DNA from: MnTg04 sp036443455
Lineage (GTDB): Bacteria; Pseudomonadota; Gammaproteobacteria; Steroidobacterales; MnTg04
Direction of reading: 5' to 3'
Assembly (NCBI GenBank): GCA_036443455.1
Contig: JAZFYI010000129.1
Span: 1 to 14,645 of the forward strand
Length of the DNA stretch: 14,645 nucleotides
The notes under the pieces are model-generated. The model saw nothing but the letters and a program-made list of their open reading frames with translations. It was not told the origin of the DNA and searched no databases. The translations under genes and the position numbers were made by a program. Shown one piece after another: positions 4,343-13,196 of the stretch (its first letter is position 1; every line of letters starts with the position of its first letter).

Positions 4343-6673
4343 ATGTCCAAAGGGATTCGCCTTCGCGCACTGCTGACCGCCACCGCCTGGCTGGCGCTGT
4401 TTGGCAGCACGACCCTGCTCGCCCAGCAGGCCGCTGACGAAGAAGCCTTTAATCCCGGCACCGCCATCGAAGACATCGAGGCGATGCAGCTTCGCTTCAA
4501 AGATCCCGACGCAAACCAGCTGACCGTCAGCGAGGCTCTCGCACTGGTCAGTCGTTTGCGAGCAGGCGCCGAGACCTGCGTTGCCGACACTCGTCCGGAA
4601 GTGGAAAGACTGGATAGCGAGCTGGGGATTCTCCCGGTCTTCAATGAAAACGAGAATATTGAAATCTGGGAAAGACGCAATGCCTTGCAGACGGAAAAAA
4701 GCCTGGTGGAAGCGCGTTTGTCGAATTGCGAACTGGTTATTTCCCGATCTGACGGCCTGACCGCAATAGCCGAGCAAAAAGGATCACGCCTGTCACGGCA
4801 ACGCGTGATGAGCCGGGGCAATGCGCTTTGGCAAAACGGTCAAGGAAAACTTGAAACAGCCAATCTGTGGCCGGCGAGGATCATTCAGGCATTGAAGCCA
4901 GTCCCATCCGTCGATGGCAGCTTTGCTTCGACCTGGATATTGATTGCCCTGGTCGTCCTGGCCATCGGACTTGGCTTTGCTCTACGGTATAAATTCAACT
5001 GCTGGTACAAGGATACGGGAGCCGATGAGCGCGCACCGGAATTCAAATACCTGATCCCCAAACCGCTCGCCGAATACGCGCCGATTCTTTTGGCGGGATT
5101 GATCGCCGCCATTGTCATCAATATCTATACGACGGAACTGGTGTGGAACCTCGCTTCATTCAGGCTGGCCATGGGTGTACTGGCCTATGGTTTAGGCGGG
5201 GTCGTAATCGTATGGAGCACCGGACCATTATCACCGGCGGCGGAAGTCGAAGGCCTGATCCCCGGCATGGTCAAGCCTGTGCGTCGCCGCCTGCACCGGT
5301 TTCTGCTGGTGCTGGTCGGCAGTTTTGTCATTTTGGGGCAAGGCTGGCTGGTCGATCTGCCGGAAGCCCTGGATGCGTTACCACGTAGTTTGCTCACGTT
5401 GTTCCTGGCATTTTCCCTGCTTTGGGTTTTGCTGATTGCCAGAAAAATACCGGGGTTGATGAATCGATTCAGATTCACCCGCTTCGTCATTTTGCTGGTC
5501 ATCCTGTCATCGATCGTTGCTGAAACATTCGGTTACCATAATTTCGCCAGTTATCTGACTCGCGGGATTGTGCTCAGCGCCTTGTCCGGTTTCACGATCT
5601 GGATGCTGTTGTGGCTGATCGAGCAGACAAGAAACGCGATTACCACCGGCAGCAGTCCACTTGCCTTCAGAACGCGCACCTACCTGGGGATCAGTTCCGC
5701 CGAAAAACCCAGTCGCCTCGGCCCCTACCAATTACTGATAGATATTACGGTCTGGCTCGGTTTTGCCGCACTGCTTATCTGGATCTGGGATAACTCGGGC
5801 ACTTTCTTGCCCCAGGCCGGCACCTACATTACCCAGGGTTTCACGATCGGTGCAATCAGTATTATGCCGCTCAATATCCTGTCCGGGGTTATTGCATTTA
5901 CCGCACTGCTGTTGGTAACCAGCTGGATCAAGGGCCTGATACAAAGACGCTGGGTACGCCATATGACGATGGATCGCGGCGCCCGGGATTCGATGGTAAC
6001 CCTGGCCGGGTATGCGGGATTCGCCATTGCGAGCATTACCGGTCTTGCACTGATCGGCGTTAGTCTCGCCGGCCTGGCCTGGGTTGCTACTGCGTTGTCC
6101 GTCGGTATTGGTTTTGGCCTTCAGTCGATAGTCAACAATTTTATTTCAGGCATGATTTTGTTATTTGAAAGACCGGTGAAAGTCGGCGATTTTGTCACCG
6201 TGGGTACAGTCGAAGGCTTCGTCAAACGCATCAGTATTCGCTCGACGGAAATCGAAACGCTGGATAACCAGAATATCTTCGTGCCCAATTCGGAGCTGGT
6301 GTCCGGCCAGGTCACGAACTGGGTGTTGCACGACCCGCATGGCCGGTTGCGCATCAAGGTGGGCGTGGCCTATGGCTCGGACACCGAACTGGTCAAGGAA
6401 ATCCTGCAAAACGCGGGCAGAAACCACCCGGAAGTGATTACCGATCCGACCCGGGCAACGCCGCCAAAAGCGCTGTTTCTGGAATTTGGCGATAGTTCGT
6501 TAAATTTCGAACTGAGAGTCAGGATAAAACGCATCGAACGACGCTACGATGTGACCAGCGATATCAATTTTGCGATCGACAAGGCTTTCAGGGAACAGTC
6601 CATTACGATTCCGTTCCCGCAACGCGATCTGCATATCAAGACCCTGCCGCCGAACTGGCCCAAGGGCGATTAG
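4343..6673 (+). CDS. Large MscS-family mechanosensitive channel with periplasmic N-terminal domain
   Basis: The product is a 776-residue channel likely to protect the cell from osmotic downshock by releasing solutes across the inner membrane. A signal peptide (about residues 1-28, cut after LLAQ or nearby) precedes a mostly helical, charged periplasmic region (about 30-190) with two cysteines (79 and 129) that could pair. About ten hydrophobic segments follow between 197 and 608. The MscS core is clear: the pore helix GLAWVATALSVGIGFGLQSI (577-596), then NNFISGMILLFERPVKVGDFV (598-618), the beta domain, FVPNSELVSGQVTNW (646-660) and a cytoplasmic alpha/beta domain to about 745. Size and layout place it with MscK/YbdG/DUF3772-like multi-helix members, not short MscS. 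The start at 4343 is fixed by the signal peptide. It converges on serS with a 20-nt gap and no strong terminator. Confidence 0.92.
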   Translation: MSKGIRLRALLTATAWLALFGSTTLLAQQAADEEAFNPGTAIEDIEAMQLRFKDPDANQLTVSEALALVSRLRAGAETCVADTRPEVERLDSELGILPVFNENENIEIWERRNALQTEKSLVEARLSNCELVISRSDGLTAIAEQKGSRLSRQRVMSRGNALWQNGQGKLETANLWPARIIQALKPVPSVDGSFASTWILIALVVLAIGLGFALRYKFNCWYKDTGADERAPEFKYLIPKPLAEYAPILLAGLIAAIVINIYTTELVWNLASFRLAMGVLAYGLGGVVIVWSTGPLSPAAEVEGLIPGMVKPVRRRLHRFLLVLVGSFVILGQGWLVDLPEALDALPRSLLTLFLAFSLLWVLLIARKIPGLMNRFRFTRFVILLVILSSIVAETFGYHNFASYLTRGIVLSALSGFTIWMLLWLIEQTRNAITTGSSPLAFRTRTYLGISSAEKPSRLGPYQLLIDITVWLGFAALLIWIWDNSGTFLPQAGTYITQGFTIGAISIMPLNILSGVIAFTALLLVTSWIKGLIQRRWVRHMTMDRGARDSMVTLAGYAGFAIASITGLALIGVSLAGLAWVATALSVGIGFGLQSIVNNFISGMILLFERPVKVGDFVTVGTVEGFVKRISIRSTEIETLDNQNIFVPNSELVSGQVTNWVLHDPHGRLRIKVGVAYGSDTELVKEILQNAGRNHPEVITDPTRATPPKALFLEFGDSSLNFELRVRIKRIERRYDVTSDINFAIDKAFREQSITIPFPQRDLHIKTLPPNWPKGD

Positions 6674-6693
6674 GGAAGCTCTGATTTATCCCT

Positions 6694-7974
6694 TCACGCC
6701 GGCGGCTCGATGCTTGCCAGCCCGCCCATGTATGGTTGCAAAACGTCGGGTACGATAATTCCGCCGTCTTCTCTTTGGTAGTTTTCCATGACGGCAACCA
6801 GCGCCCGGCCGACGGCAACGCCCGAACCATTCAGCGTGTGGACCAGCTCCGGTTTGCCAGTTTGCGGGTTGCGCCAGCGCGCGCCCATGCGCCTGGCCTG
6901 GAAATCCAGACAATTGCTGCACGATGAAATTTCCCGGTACTTATTCTGTCCCGGCAGCCACACCTCGATATCGTAAGTCTTGGCGGCAGCAAAACCGATA
7001 TCACCGGAGCACAGGCTGACTAGCCGGTAGGGTAGTTTCAGTTTTTGCAAGACGAGCTCGGCATGCCCGGTCAATTCTTCCAGCGCCGCGTAAGATTTGT
7101 CGGGTGACACGATTTGAACCATTTCGACTTTCTCGAACTGGTGCTGCCGGATCATGCCGCGCGTGTCCTTGCCGTAGGAACCGGCCTCCGAACGAAAACA
7201 GGGTGTATGCGCGACGAACTTCAGCGGCAGGGCATCGCCGTCCGCGATCTCGTTGCGAACCAGGTTTGCCAGCGGCACTTCCGCAGTCGGAATCATGTAA
7301 AGCCCGCTGTCGCCGGCGGCAAACAGGTCATCGGCAAATTTTGGCAGCTGGGACGTCCCGGTCAGTGAATCACGGTTGACCAGGTAAGGAACATAGTATT
7401 CGCGGTAGCCGTTCTCGGTGGTATGCAGATCCAGCATGAACTGAATCAGCGCCCGGTGCATGCGCGCCAGCATTCCACTGATAACCGCGAAACGCGACCC
7501 GGCTATTTTCGCCGCGCTTTCGAAATCGAGCATGCCCAGGCCGGCGCCAAGATCGACATGGTCCTTGACCGCAAAAGACGTTTTACCCGGCTCGCCCCAG
7601 CGTCGGATTTCGTCGTTTGCCGATTCGTCATTGCCATCGGGAACACTTTCGTGAAGCAGGTTCGGCATCCCCAGCATCAGTTCGTCCAGTTCGCGTTTGA
7701 CCGCCTTCATTACGGCCTCCGCCTGGTCGAGTTCATCCCCAAGGCTTTTTACGCCGGCAAGCAATGCATCCGCATTCTCGCCCTTCGCTTTCGCCTGACC
7801 GATGGCTTTCGATGCCTTATTGCGTTTGTTGCGCAATTCCTCCACGTGTTGCTGTGCGGATTTCCTGCGACTTTCCAGCGCTTCGAGCACCGCGGTGTCC
7901 AGTTCATAGCCACGCCGCGCCAGATTGCCGGCCACCAGTTCCGGCTCATGTCGTAACAGTTTTGCATCGAGCAT
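6694..7974 (-). CDS. serS: Seryl-tRNA synthetase
   Basis: The 426-residue class II synthetase charges tRNA-Ser (and tRNA-Sec where present) with serine in the cytoplasm. The N-terminal helical tRNA-binding arm occupies about residues 1-110, with a charged coiled coil (RRKSAQQHVEELRNKRNKAS and on). The catalytic core contains the serine-binding TAEVPLAN (230-237), motif 2 from TPCFRSEAGSYGKDTRG (257-273) to HQFEKVEM (278-285), SSCSNCLDFQARR (350-362) and motif 3 NGSGVAVGRALVAVMENYQ (382-400). The frame stays open 24 codons further upstream, but ATG 7974 gives the usual N-terminus MLDAKLLRHEPE and has GGGGAG at 7981-7986, 6 nt before it. It lies 22 nt after crcB and is the last gene of the ftsK-serS string. 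Confidence 0.98.
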   Translation of the reverse strand: MLDAKLLRHEPELVAGNLARRGYELDTAVLEALESRRKSAQQHVEELRNKRNKASKAIGQAKAKGENADALLAGVKSLGDELDQAEAVMKAVKRELDELMLGMPNLLHESVPDGNDESANDEIRRWGEPGKTSFAVKDHVDLGAGLGMLDFESAAKIAGSRFAVISGMLARMHRALIQFMLDLHTTENGYREYYVPYLVNRDSLTGTSQLPKFADDLFAAGDSGLYMIPTAEVPLANLVRNEIADGDALPLKFVAHTPCFRSEAGSYGKDTRGMIRQHQFEKVEMVQIVSPDKSYAALEELTGHAELVLQKLKLPYRLVSLCSGDIGFAAAKTYDIEVWLPGQNKYREISSCSNCLDFQARRMGARWRNPQTGKPELVHTLNGSGVAVGRALVAVMENYQREDGGIIVPDVLQPYMGGLASIEPPA

Positions 7975-7996
7975 CGAAGACTCCCCGGCCCCGGCG

Positions 7997-8374
7997 TCAG
8001 GCCGCGGCGCGACCCAGCCACACGCCCAGTCCCGCGGCGCCGACACAAAGAACCAGGCTGAGCAGCATATTGAGCATCGAGCGTATCCAGGCTCCCTGCA
8101 GCATCAGGTTCAGCGTTTCCATCGAGAACGCTGAAAAAGTGGTAAAGGCGCCGAGAAAGCCGATCAAGGCGAAGGCCCGCCACACGGGCCCCATGTTGAG
8201 CCGATCGAACAGCCAGACATACAGGAAACCCATCGCCAGGCTACCGATGACATTGACCGTCAATGTGCCATAGGGGAAATCCCGGCCCAGTGCGCCATGG
8301 ACTGCATTGTAGATGCCAAACCGCGCCAAGGCGCCAAGAGCGCCCCCGGCGCCGATTGCCAGCAATGTGCTCAA
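7997..8374 (-). CDS. crcB: Fluoride ion channel CrcB/Fluc
   Basis: The 125-residue, four-helix protein forms a dual-topology dimeric channel that exports fluoride across the inner membrane. The family motifs are present: GGALGALARFG (10-20), GTLTVNVIGSLAMG (36-49, with the pore Asn41) and GFLGAFTTFSAFSMETL (72-88, with the Phe/Thr/Ser lining of the pore). The start is TTG at 8374, chosen because GGGGAGG (8379-8385) lies 4 nt before it and the N-terminus MSTLLAIGAGGALGALAR fits the family exactly. It lies 37 nt after rarA and 22 nt before serS. No fluoride riboswitch is visible, so expression probably follows the operon and not fluoride level. Confidence 0.96.
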   Translation of the reverse strand: MSTLLAIGAGGALGALARFGIYNAVHGALGRDFPYGTLTVNVIGSLAMGFLYVWLFDRLNMGPVWRAFALIGFLGAFTTFSAFSMETLNLMLQGAWIRSMLNMLLSLVLCVGAAGLGVWLGRAAA

Positions 8375-8411
8375 CGGACCTCCCCACGGGAAATGCCTGC
8401 GTACTCAGCAA

Positions 8412-9725
8412 TCATTTTTTGTCGCGATTTTTTCGTCTAAGATCTGCAAGTTTTTCCCCAATACGAATTTCCAGCCCGCGCGGCACGGGATGATAATACC
8501 TTTGCGGCTGCATTTCCTCCGGAAAATAATTCTCGCCGGCGGCAAAAGCATCGGTCTCATCGTGGGAATATCGGTATCCATCGCCATGCCCCAGTTCCTT
8601 CATCAGCCGGGTTGGCGCATTACGCAAGTGCATCGGTACCGGCAGACTGCCTCCCCTGGCAATGTCTTTTTGCGCGCTCTTGAAGGCCCGGTAGACGGCG
8701 TTGCTTTTTGCCGCGCACGCCATGTAGACCACTGCCTGGGCGATAGCCAGTTCCCCCTCCGGGCTTCCCAGCCGCTGATAGACATCCCAGGCCTGCAACG
8801 CCAGCGTCAGGGCCCTGGGATCTGCATTGCCTATGTCTTCGCTGGCCATGCGCAAGACGCGCCGCGCGACATACAAAGGATCGCAGCCGCCATCCAGCAT
8901 CCGCACCAGCCAGTACAATGCCGCATCGGGATCGCTTCCGCGTACCGATTTATGCAACGCGGAAACCTGGTCGTAGAATTCATCACCGCGTTTGTCAAAA
9001 CGCCGCACGCTGTCGGTCGCCAGCTCCCTGATAATTTCCTCCGAGATCACGCCGTTGCGCCCGACCAGGTCCGCGGCTATCTCCAGCATCGTCAGCAATC
9101 GCCTCGCGTCGCCATCCGCCGCTCGCACCAGCAAGCCGGCAATTTCCTCGCCGAGTGACAGCTTCTGCTTACCCAGCCCTCGTTCGGAATCTTTTAGCGC
9201 GTCACGCGCGATCGCCAGCAAGGCTTCATCATCGAGTGGTTTCAAGACATAGGTACGCGCGCGCGACAACAATGCGTTGTTGAGCTCGAAGGACGGGTTC
9301 TCCGTGGTCGCGCCGATAAAAATCAAGGTGCCGTCCTCGACGAACGGCAAGAACGCGTCTTGCTGTGATTTGTTAAAGCGATGGACTTCGTCAAGGAACA
9401 GCAAGGTATCCCGGTTCGCATTGTCGCGCTGGAATCGGGCTTGCTCGACTGCCTGGCGTATGTCCTTGACGCCAGCCATGACCGCGGACAGGGCGACAAA
9501 ATCGACTTCGCATTGCTCGGCCAGCATGCGCGCAAGCGTGGTTTTCCCGGTCCCCGGCGGCCCCCACAGGATCATGCTGTGCAATGGTTTTCCTGCGAAC
9601 AGGCTCGCCAACGGCTTGTTGTCTCCGAGCAAATGACGCTGACCATGGAACTCATCGATCGAGCGCGGCCGCATGCGATCGGCCAATGGCCGGAACGGAA
9701 TACGCTTTTCAGCCGGCTCGGGCAT
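8412..9725 (-). CDS. rarA: Replication-associated recombination protein A (RarA/MgsA, AAA+ ATPase)
   Basis: The 437-residue AAA+ clamp-loader-like ATPase acts at stalled replication forks and gaps. Near the N-terminus PLADRMRPRSIDEFHGQRHL leads to Walker A GPPGTGKT (55-62), Walker B LLFLDEVHRFNKSQQDAF (108-125), sensor 1 IGATTENPSFELN (137-149) and the arginine-finger segment LLSRAR (152-157). The C-terminal tetramerisation part includes VRRFDKRGDEFYDQVSALHK, LRMASEDIGNADPRAL and GYRYSHDETDAF, hallmarks of MgsA. The frame extends 42 codons upstream through the preceding gene, but ATG 9725 gives the family N-terminus and overlaps the upstream stop in TGATG (one base shared), implying translational coupling. 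Confidence 0.97.
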   Translation of the reverse strand: MPEPAEKRIPFRPLADRMRPRSIDEFHGQRHLLGDNKPLASLFAGKPLHSMILWGPPGTGKTTLARMLAEQCEVDFVALSAVMAGVKDIRQAVEQARFQRDNANRDTLLFLDEVHRFNKSQQDAFLPFVEDGTLIFIGATTENPSFELNNALLSRARTYVLKPLDDEALLAIARDALKDSERGLGKQKLSLGEEIAGLLVRAADGDARRLLTMLEIAADLVGRNGVISEEIIRELATDSVRRFDKRGDEFYDQVSALHKSVRGSDPDAALYWLVRMLDGGCDPLYVARRVLRMASEDIGNADPRALTLALQAWDVYQRLGSPEGELAIAQAVVYMACAAKSNAVYRAFKSAQKDIARGGSLPVPMHLRNAPTRLMKELGHGDGYRYSHDETDAFAAGENYFPEEMQPQRYYHPVPRGLEIRIGEKLADLRRKNRDKK

Positions 9726-10138
9726 CAGTCGCCGGCGTCGTTCCCGGGCCCGCCAATTCGCCGTTCTATCAGCTGACACCAGTTGCCCATGCCATTCACC
9801 GCGAGCAGCCAGGCAATCGCCACGCCGGATATGTTGGCGGCAATATCCCACGAGTCAAAAAAGCGATATGGAAACAATGTTTGTAAAAATTCCAGGGCGA
9901 CCCCGAGCAGCGCAAGGGCCAGCGCGATCAGCCAGAATCGAGACGGCAGGTATATCCCTGCGAACCAGGCCATCAGTATAAAGTAGGTCGTTGCGTGAAA
10001 AATCTTGTCGCTGTATAGCACGGTAAATGTCGGCAAGCCCGGCAGCACGCTCATTAGCATCGAAACAAAAACCAGCAGCCAGCCGCCGCCCAGCCAAAAT
10101 CGCATGTACCTGAGTTGCTGCGCGCCAGCCGCGGTCAC
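9725..10138 (-). CDS. VanZ-like family membrane protein
   Basis: The 137-residue protein has four hydrophobic segments (about residues 14-34, 45-64, 67-88, 96-114). SDKIFHATTYFILMAW (43-58) and VALEFLQTLFPYRFFDSWDI (80-99) followed by AANISG match the VanZ-like signature of a DK-H-Y segment and a later E-Q-R-D-D-N set, all in or near membrane helices. The biochemical role of stand-alone VanZ-like proteins is unclear, although VanZ itself gives low-level teicoplanin resistance. The start is GTG at 10138, overlapping the lolA stop by four bases (GTGA), with GGGAC about 7 nt upstream; an internal ATG at residue 12 is the alternative. Overlaps on both sides (lolA and rarA) imply tight translational coupling. 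Confidence 0.8.
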   Translation of the reverse strand: MTAAGAQQLRYMRFWLGGGWLLVFVSMLMSVLPGLPTFTVLYSDKIFHATTYFILMAWFAGIYLPSRFWLIALALALLGVALEFLQTLFPYRFFDSWDIAANISGVAIAWLLAVNGMGNWCQLIERRIGGPGNDAGD

Positions 10139-10830
10139 TGATCGTCCCGGGCTGCGACCGGCATTTCGCCAATCACGTCTGAGCCTGCTGGCGGCACGAA
10201 TTCAAATGTGTCATCGGCCAATACCGGGTTTCTCTCCACCTCCTGCAAGATGATGCGGGTTAGCTGGTCTAGAGAGTCTTCGAGTTCCATTAGCTGCAGT
10301 TGTCCATCGACGAAACCCAGGGAAATATTCCTGAAATCTGTCTCCTGGTTGCGCGGCACGAGCGTCATCCAGAACACCTCGCCATACTGGCCGGCTTCGG
10401 TCAGTTTGAAACCATCGGTCATGCTGGCATCACCGCTCAGCAACATTGCCGGCGTGCTTGCCAGCGAATCATCGAGACTCTTTACGGTAACCTGCTCCAG
10501 GTCGGCGTCGTACAACCACAGGTGCGTGCCATCCGACAAAATCAGTTGCTCATATGGGTCCTGGTAATCCCAGCGAAATTGCCCGGGTCTTTTCAAAACC
10601 AGGGTTCCGCCGGCGTTTTGCACGATTTGCTGATTTTCATCCAGAAGTATCTGGCGAAACTGCGCGCGCATCGTCGTAACGCCGGTCAGATAGGCATCGA
10701 GCAAGTCCCAGGCCTGCTCTGAATTCTCTACAGCATCCTCGGTATCCGGCTCGATGGCATGAGTCTGGACGGGGCCCAGACAGGCAATAACCACGACGGC
10801 AAAAAATGTACCAAGGCTCTTTGCGCTCAC
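10135..10830 (-). CDS. lolA: Outer-membrane lipoprotein carrier protein LolA
   Basis: The 231-residue periplasmic chaperone takes lipoproteins from LolCDE and delivers them to LolB at the outer membrane. A signal peptide (about residues 1-25, VVVIACLGPVQTHA) precedes the mature part. Family patterns include MRAQFRQILLDENQQIVQNA (54-73), GTLVLKRPGQFRWDYQDPYE (75-94), LILSDGTHLWLYDADLEQVT (96-115) and DFRNISLGFVDGQLQLMELE. The start is GTG at 10830, 8 nt after the ftsK stop. The spacing and signal peptide support it, though the ribosome-binding site (gagcgagaaa) is only fair. The C-terminal tail after FEFVPPAGSDVI is slightly longer than usual. Confidence 0.95.
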   Translation of the reverse strand: MSAKSLGTFFAVVVIACLGPVQTHAIEPDTEDAVENSEQAWDLLDAYLTGVTTMRAQFRQILLDENQQIVQNAGGTLVLKRPGQFRWDYQDPYEQLILSDGTHLWLYDADLEQVTVKSLDDSLASTPAMLLSGDASMTDGFKLTEAGQYGEVFWMTLVPRNQETDFRNISLGFVDGQLQLMELEDSLDQLTRIILQEVERNPVLADDTFEFVPPAGSDVIGEMPVAARDDQ

Positions 10831-10838
10831 TTTCTCGC

Positions 10839-13139
10839 TCAGTCCTTTTGCGGTTCCGGCACCAGTACTTCCCGCGTGCCGTTCGATTGCAGCGCACCCA
10901 CCAGGCCGGCCTCTTCCATCGCCTCGACCATGCGCGCGGCGCGGTTATAACCGATCTTCAGTCGTCGCTGTATACCCGAGATCGAAGCTTTCCGGGTTTC
11001 GCTGACGATGCGCACGGCCGAGTCGTACAGCGGGTCCATTTCCGCATCGCTTGCGATACCGACATTGGCCAGCTTCAGTCCCGCTATCTGACCCTTCGGA
11101 CCTTCAAGAATTTCATCGATATAATTCGGCCTCTCGCTGCCGCGCATGTGCTTTACCACCCGGTGCACTTCCTGGTCGGCGACAAAAGCGCCATGAACCC
11201 GGGTCGGAATCGATGTCCCTGGCGGCAGGAACAGCATGTCGCCATGCCCGAGCAGCGCTTCGGCGCCCCCCTGATCGAGTATGGTCCTGGAATCGACCTT
11301 GGCCGAAACCTGGAACGCGATGCGGGCCGGGATATTGGCCTTGATCAGGCCGGTAATGACATCGACCGACGGTCTTTGCGTGGCGACGATCATGTGTATG
11401 CCTGAAGCTCGCGCCTTTTGCGCCAGCCGGGCGATCAATTCTTCCACTTTCTTGCCGACGACCATCATCAGGTCGGCCAGTTCGTCGATCACGACCACGA
11501 TATAGGGTAACGGTTCGAGCGCCGGTGGCGTCTGCTCCTCTTCCGCGAGCGGATCGGGCTCGAACAGCGGGTCCGGAATGGGGTTTCTATTTTTGATCGC
11601 ATCGCTGATCTTGCGATTGAAACCGCCAAGATTCCTCACCCCCACCGCCGCCATCAGCCGATAGCGTCTTTCCATCTCGGCAACACACCAGCGCAGCGCA
11701 TTTGCCGCCTCATTCATGTCGGTAACGACCGGCGACAGCAAATGCGGAATACCCTCGTACACCGACAACTCCAGCATCTTTGGATCGATCATGATCAGAC
11801 GCACGTGTTCGGCGGTCGATTTGTAAAGAATGCTCAGCACCATGGCGTTGATGGCAACCGATTTTCCTGACCCCGTCGTACCGGCGATCAGCAAGTGCGG
11901 CATGCGCGCAAGATCGGCAACGACCGGGTTGCCGGCGATATCCTTGCCCAGCGCGAGGGTGACCGGCGATTTCATCTGGTCATAGGCTTCGGACTTGAGA
12001 ATTTCACCCAGCGTTACCAACTCCCGGGTTTCATTGGGAATTTCCAGTCCGATCACCGATTTGCCGGGAATGACTTCGACGACCCGCACGGCGATCGCCG
12101 ACAAAGACCTGGCAATGTCTTTTGCCAGGCTGCTGATCTGGCTGACCTTGACGCCGACCGCCGGCTTGAGTTCGAACAAGGTAACCACCGGACCCGGGTG
12201 TACCGACACCACGTCGACTTCAACGCCAAAATCATTGAGTTTCAATTCCACGAGCCGGGACATTGCCTCCAGCGCTTCCCTGGAATAGCTCCCCGTGAGT
12301 TCCGGCGGATCTTCCAGCAATTCGAGCGGTGGCATATCCCGGGTGGCCGTTGGCTCGAACAGCGGGACCTGGCGCTCTCGAAATACCCTCGCACTGGCCG
12401 CCGGCCTGGCGGGCGCCGGTTCAATCTTTGGCGGCGTCTTGCTTTTCGCTTTGCGCTGTTGCTCCCGGACATGCTCTTTGCGGTTTTGTTTCGCGCGCAC
12501 GCCTGCGATGTACTCGCCAAGCAATTTCAATCTCAAGGCCAGCCGCTCGATACCCCACAACGTCAAACGGCCAAGCCTGTCCATGATGGCAATCCAAGAA
12601 ATACCGAGGAACAGGGACACGCCAGCCAGCCAGACCGCCAACAACAGCAAGGTCGCACCCAGGAAGCTCAGCAGAGCGGACAGGCTTTGCCCAATGGCAT
12701 CGCCAAGAATCCCGCCACCGGTATGCGGTAAGCCGGCGCCGCTGAAATGCAGCGAAGCAAGCCCGCACGAAGTCGCCAGCGTGACCAGGAAGCCAAGGCC
12801 GCGGAACCACAAGGTGGATTGGTCGAGCAGTTCGGCATCGTCCCTGGCCTGGAACAACAGGAATCCTGCATAGGCAAGCATGACCGGGAACAAGAAGGCG
12901 GGCCGGCCAAACAACAGCAGAAAAAAATCGGCCAGCCAGGCGCCGGCCGGTCCGATCGCATTATCGACCGTTGCGCCGCTCGCCGCCCTGAAACCCGGAT
13001 CCGCCGTTTCGTAACTGATCAGCGAAACCAGGAAAATAATGGCCAGCATGCCGAAAACCCACAGTGCCCCCTCCCTGAGCGCCCGTCGGACCGAATTGTT
13101 CAACAGCGAGTCCTGCTTGCTTCCCTTGCCCACGATCAA
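10839..13139 (-). CDS. ftsK: DNA translocase FtsK
   Basis: The 766-residue septal DNA pump moves chromosome ends through the closing septum and activates XerCD at dif. An N-terminal membrane domain has about four helices (roughly 25-42, 68-96, 112-131, 155-180), then a short, basic, Pro-rich linker (215-265). The motor holds Walker A AGTTGSGKS (419-427), MIDPKMLELSVYEGIPHLL (450-468), Walker B IVVVIDELADLM (547-558) and ATQRPSVDVITGLIKANIP (586-604). The gamma winged helix ISGIQRRLKIGYNRAARMVE (720-739) reads KOPS sites. The short linker makes it far smaller than the 1329-residue E. coli protein. The start is uncertain: TTG 13139 with AGG 7 nt upstream is used, but GTG 13133 is close. Confidence 0.97.
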   Translation of the reverse strand: MIVGKGSKQDSLLNNSVRRALREGALWVFGMLAIIFLVSLISYETADPGFRAASGATVDNAIGPAGAWLADFFLLLFGRPAFLFPVMLAYAGFLLFQARDDAELLDQSTLWFRGLGFLVTLATSCGLASLHFSGAGLPHTGGGILGDAIGQSLSALLSFLGATLLLLAVWLAGVSLFLGISWIAIMDRLGRLTLWGIERLALRLKLLGEYIAGVRAKQNRKEHVREQQRKAKSKTPPKIEPAPARPAASARVFRERQVPLFEPTATRDMPPLELLEDPPELTGSYSREALEAMSRLVELKLNDFGVEVDVVSVHPGPVVTLFELKPAVGVKVSQISSLAKDIARSLSAIAVRVVEVIPGKSVIGLEIPNETRELVTLGEILKSEAYDQMKSPVTLALGKDIAGNPVVADLARMPHLLIAGTTGSGKSVAINAMVLSILYKSTAEHVRLIMIDPKMLELSVYEGIPHLLSPVVTDMNEAANALRWCVAEMERRYRLMAAVGVRNLGGFNRKISDAIKNRNPIPDPLFEPDPLAEEEQTPPALEPLPYIVVVIDELADLMMVVGKKVEELIARLAQKARASGIHMIVATQRPSVDVITGLIKANIPARIAFQVSAKVDSRTILDQGGAEALLGHGDMLFLPPGTSIPTRVHGAFVADQEVHRVVKHMRGSERPNYIDEILEGPKGQIAGLKLANVGIASDAEMDPLYDSAVRIVSETRKASISGIQRRLKIGYNRAARMVEAMEEAGLVGALQSNGTREVLVPEPQKD

Positions 13140-13196
13140 GATTAAACCTATTAATTAATAATGCTTAATAAATATATGATTTAACTAGTTATTAGT
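13140..13196 (-). promoter_or_regulatory. A+T-rich ftsK upstream region
   Basis: The 57 bases between the ald stop and the ftsK start are very A+T-rich compared with the flanking genes and contain palindromes taactagtta (13182-13191) and ttaattaa (13151-13158). Several TATA-like words are present, so I cannot name one -10 box. It is the only sizeable gap upstream of the six-gene string and is the likely site of its main promoter. No GC hairpin ending ald is visible here. Confidence 0.4.

Noticed and set aside
4270..4821. 183-codon minus-strand open frame opposite the MscS-like gene start
   Set aside because: It is Ser/Arg-rich shadow coding antisense to a gene with a clear signal peptide.
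8343..8412. Fluoride riboswitch ahead of crcB
   Set aside because: The 37-nt gap after rarA is too short and shows only a strong ribosome-binding site, not the conserved riboswitch core.
9726..9851. Longer N-terminus for RarA
   Set aside because: The extra 42 codons overlap the VanZ-like gene and give an Arg-rich non-family sequence; ATG 9725 fits the family.
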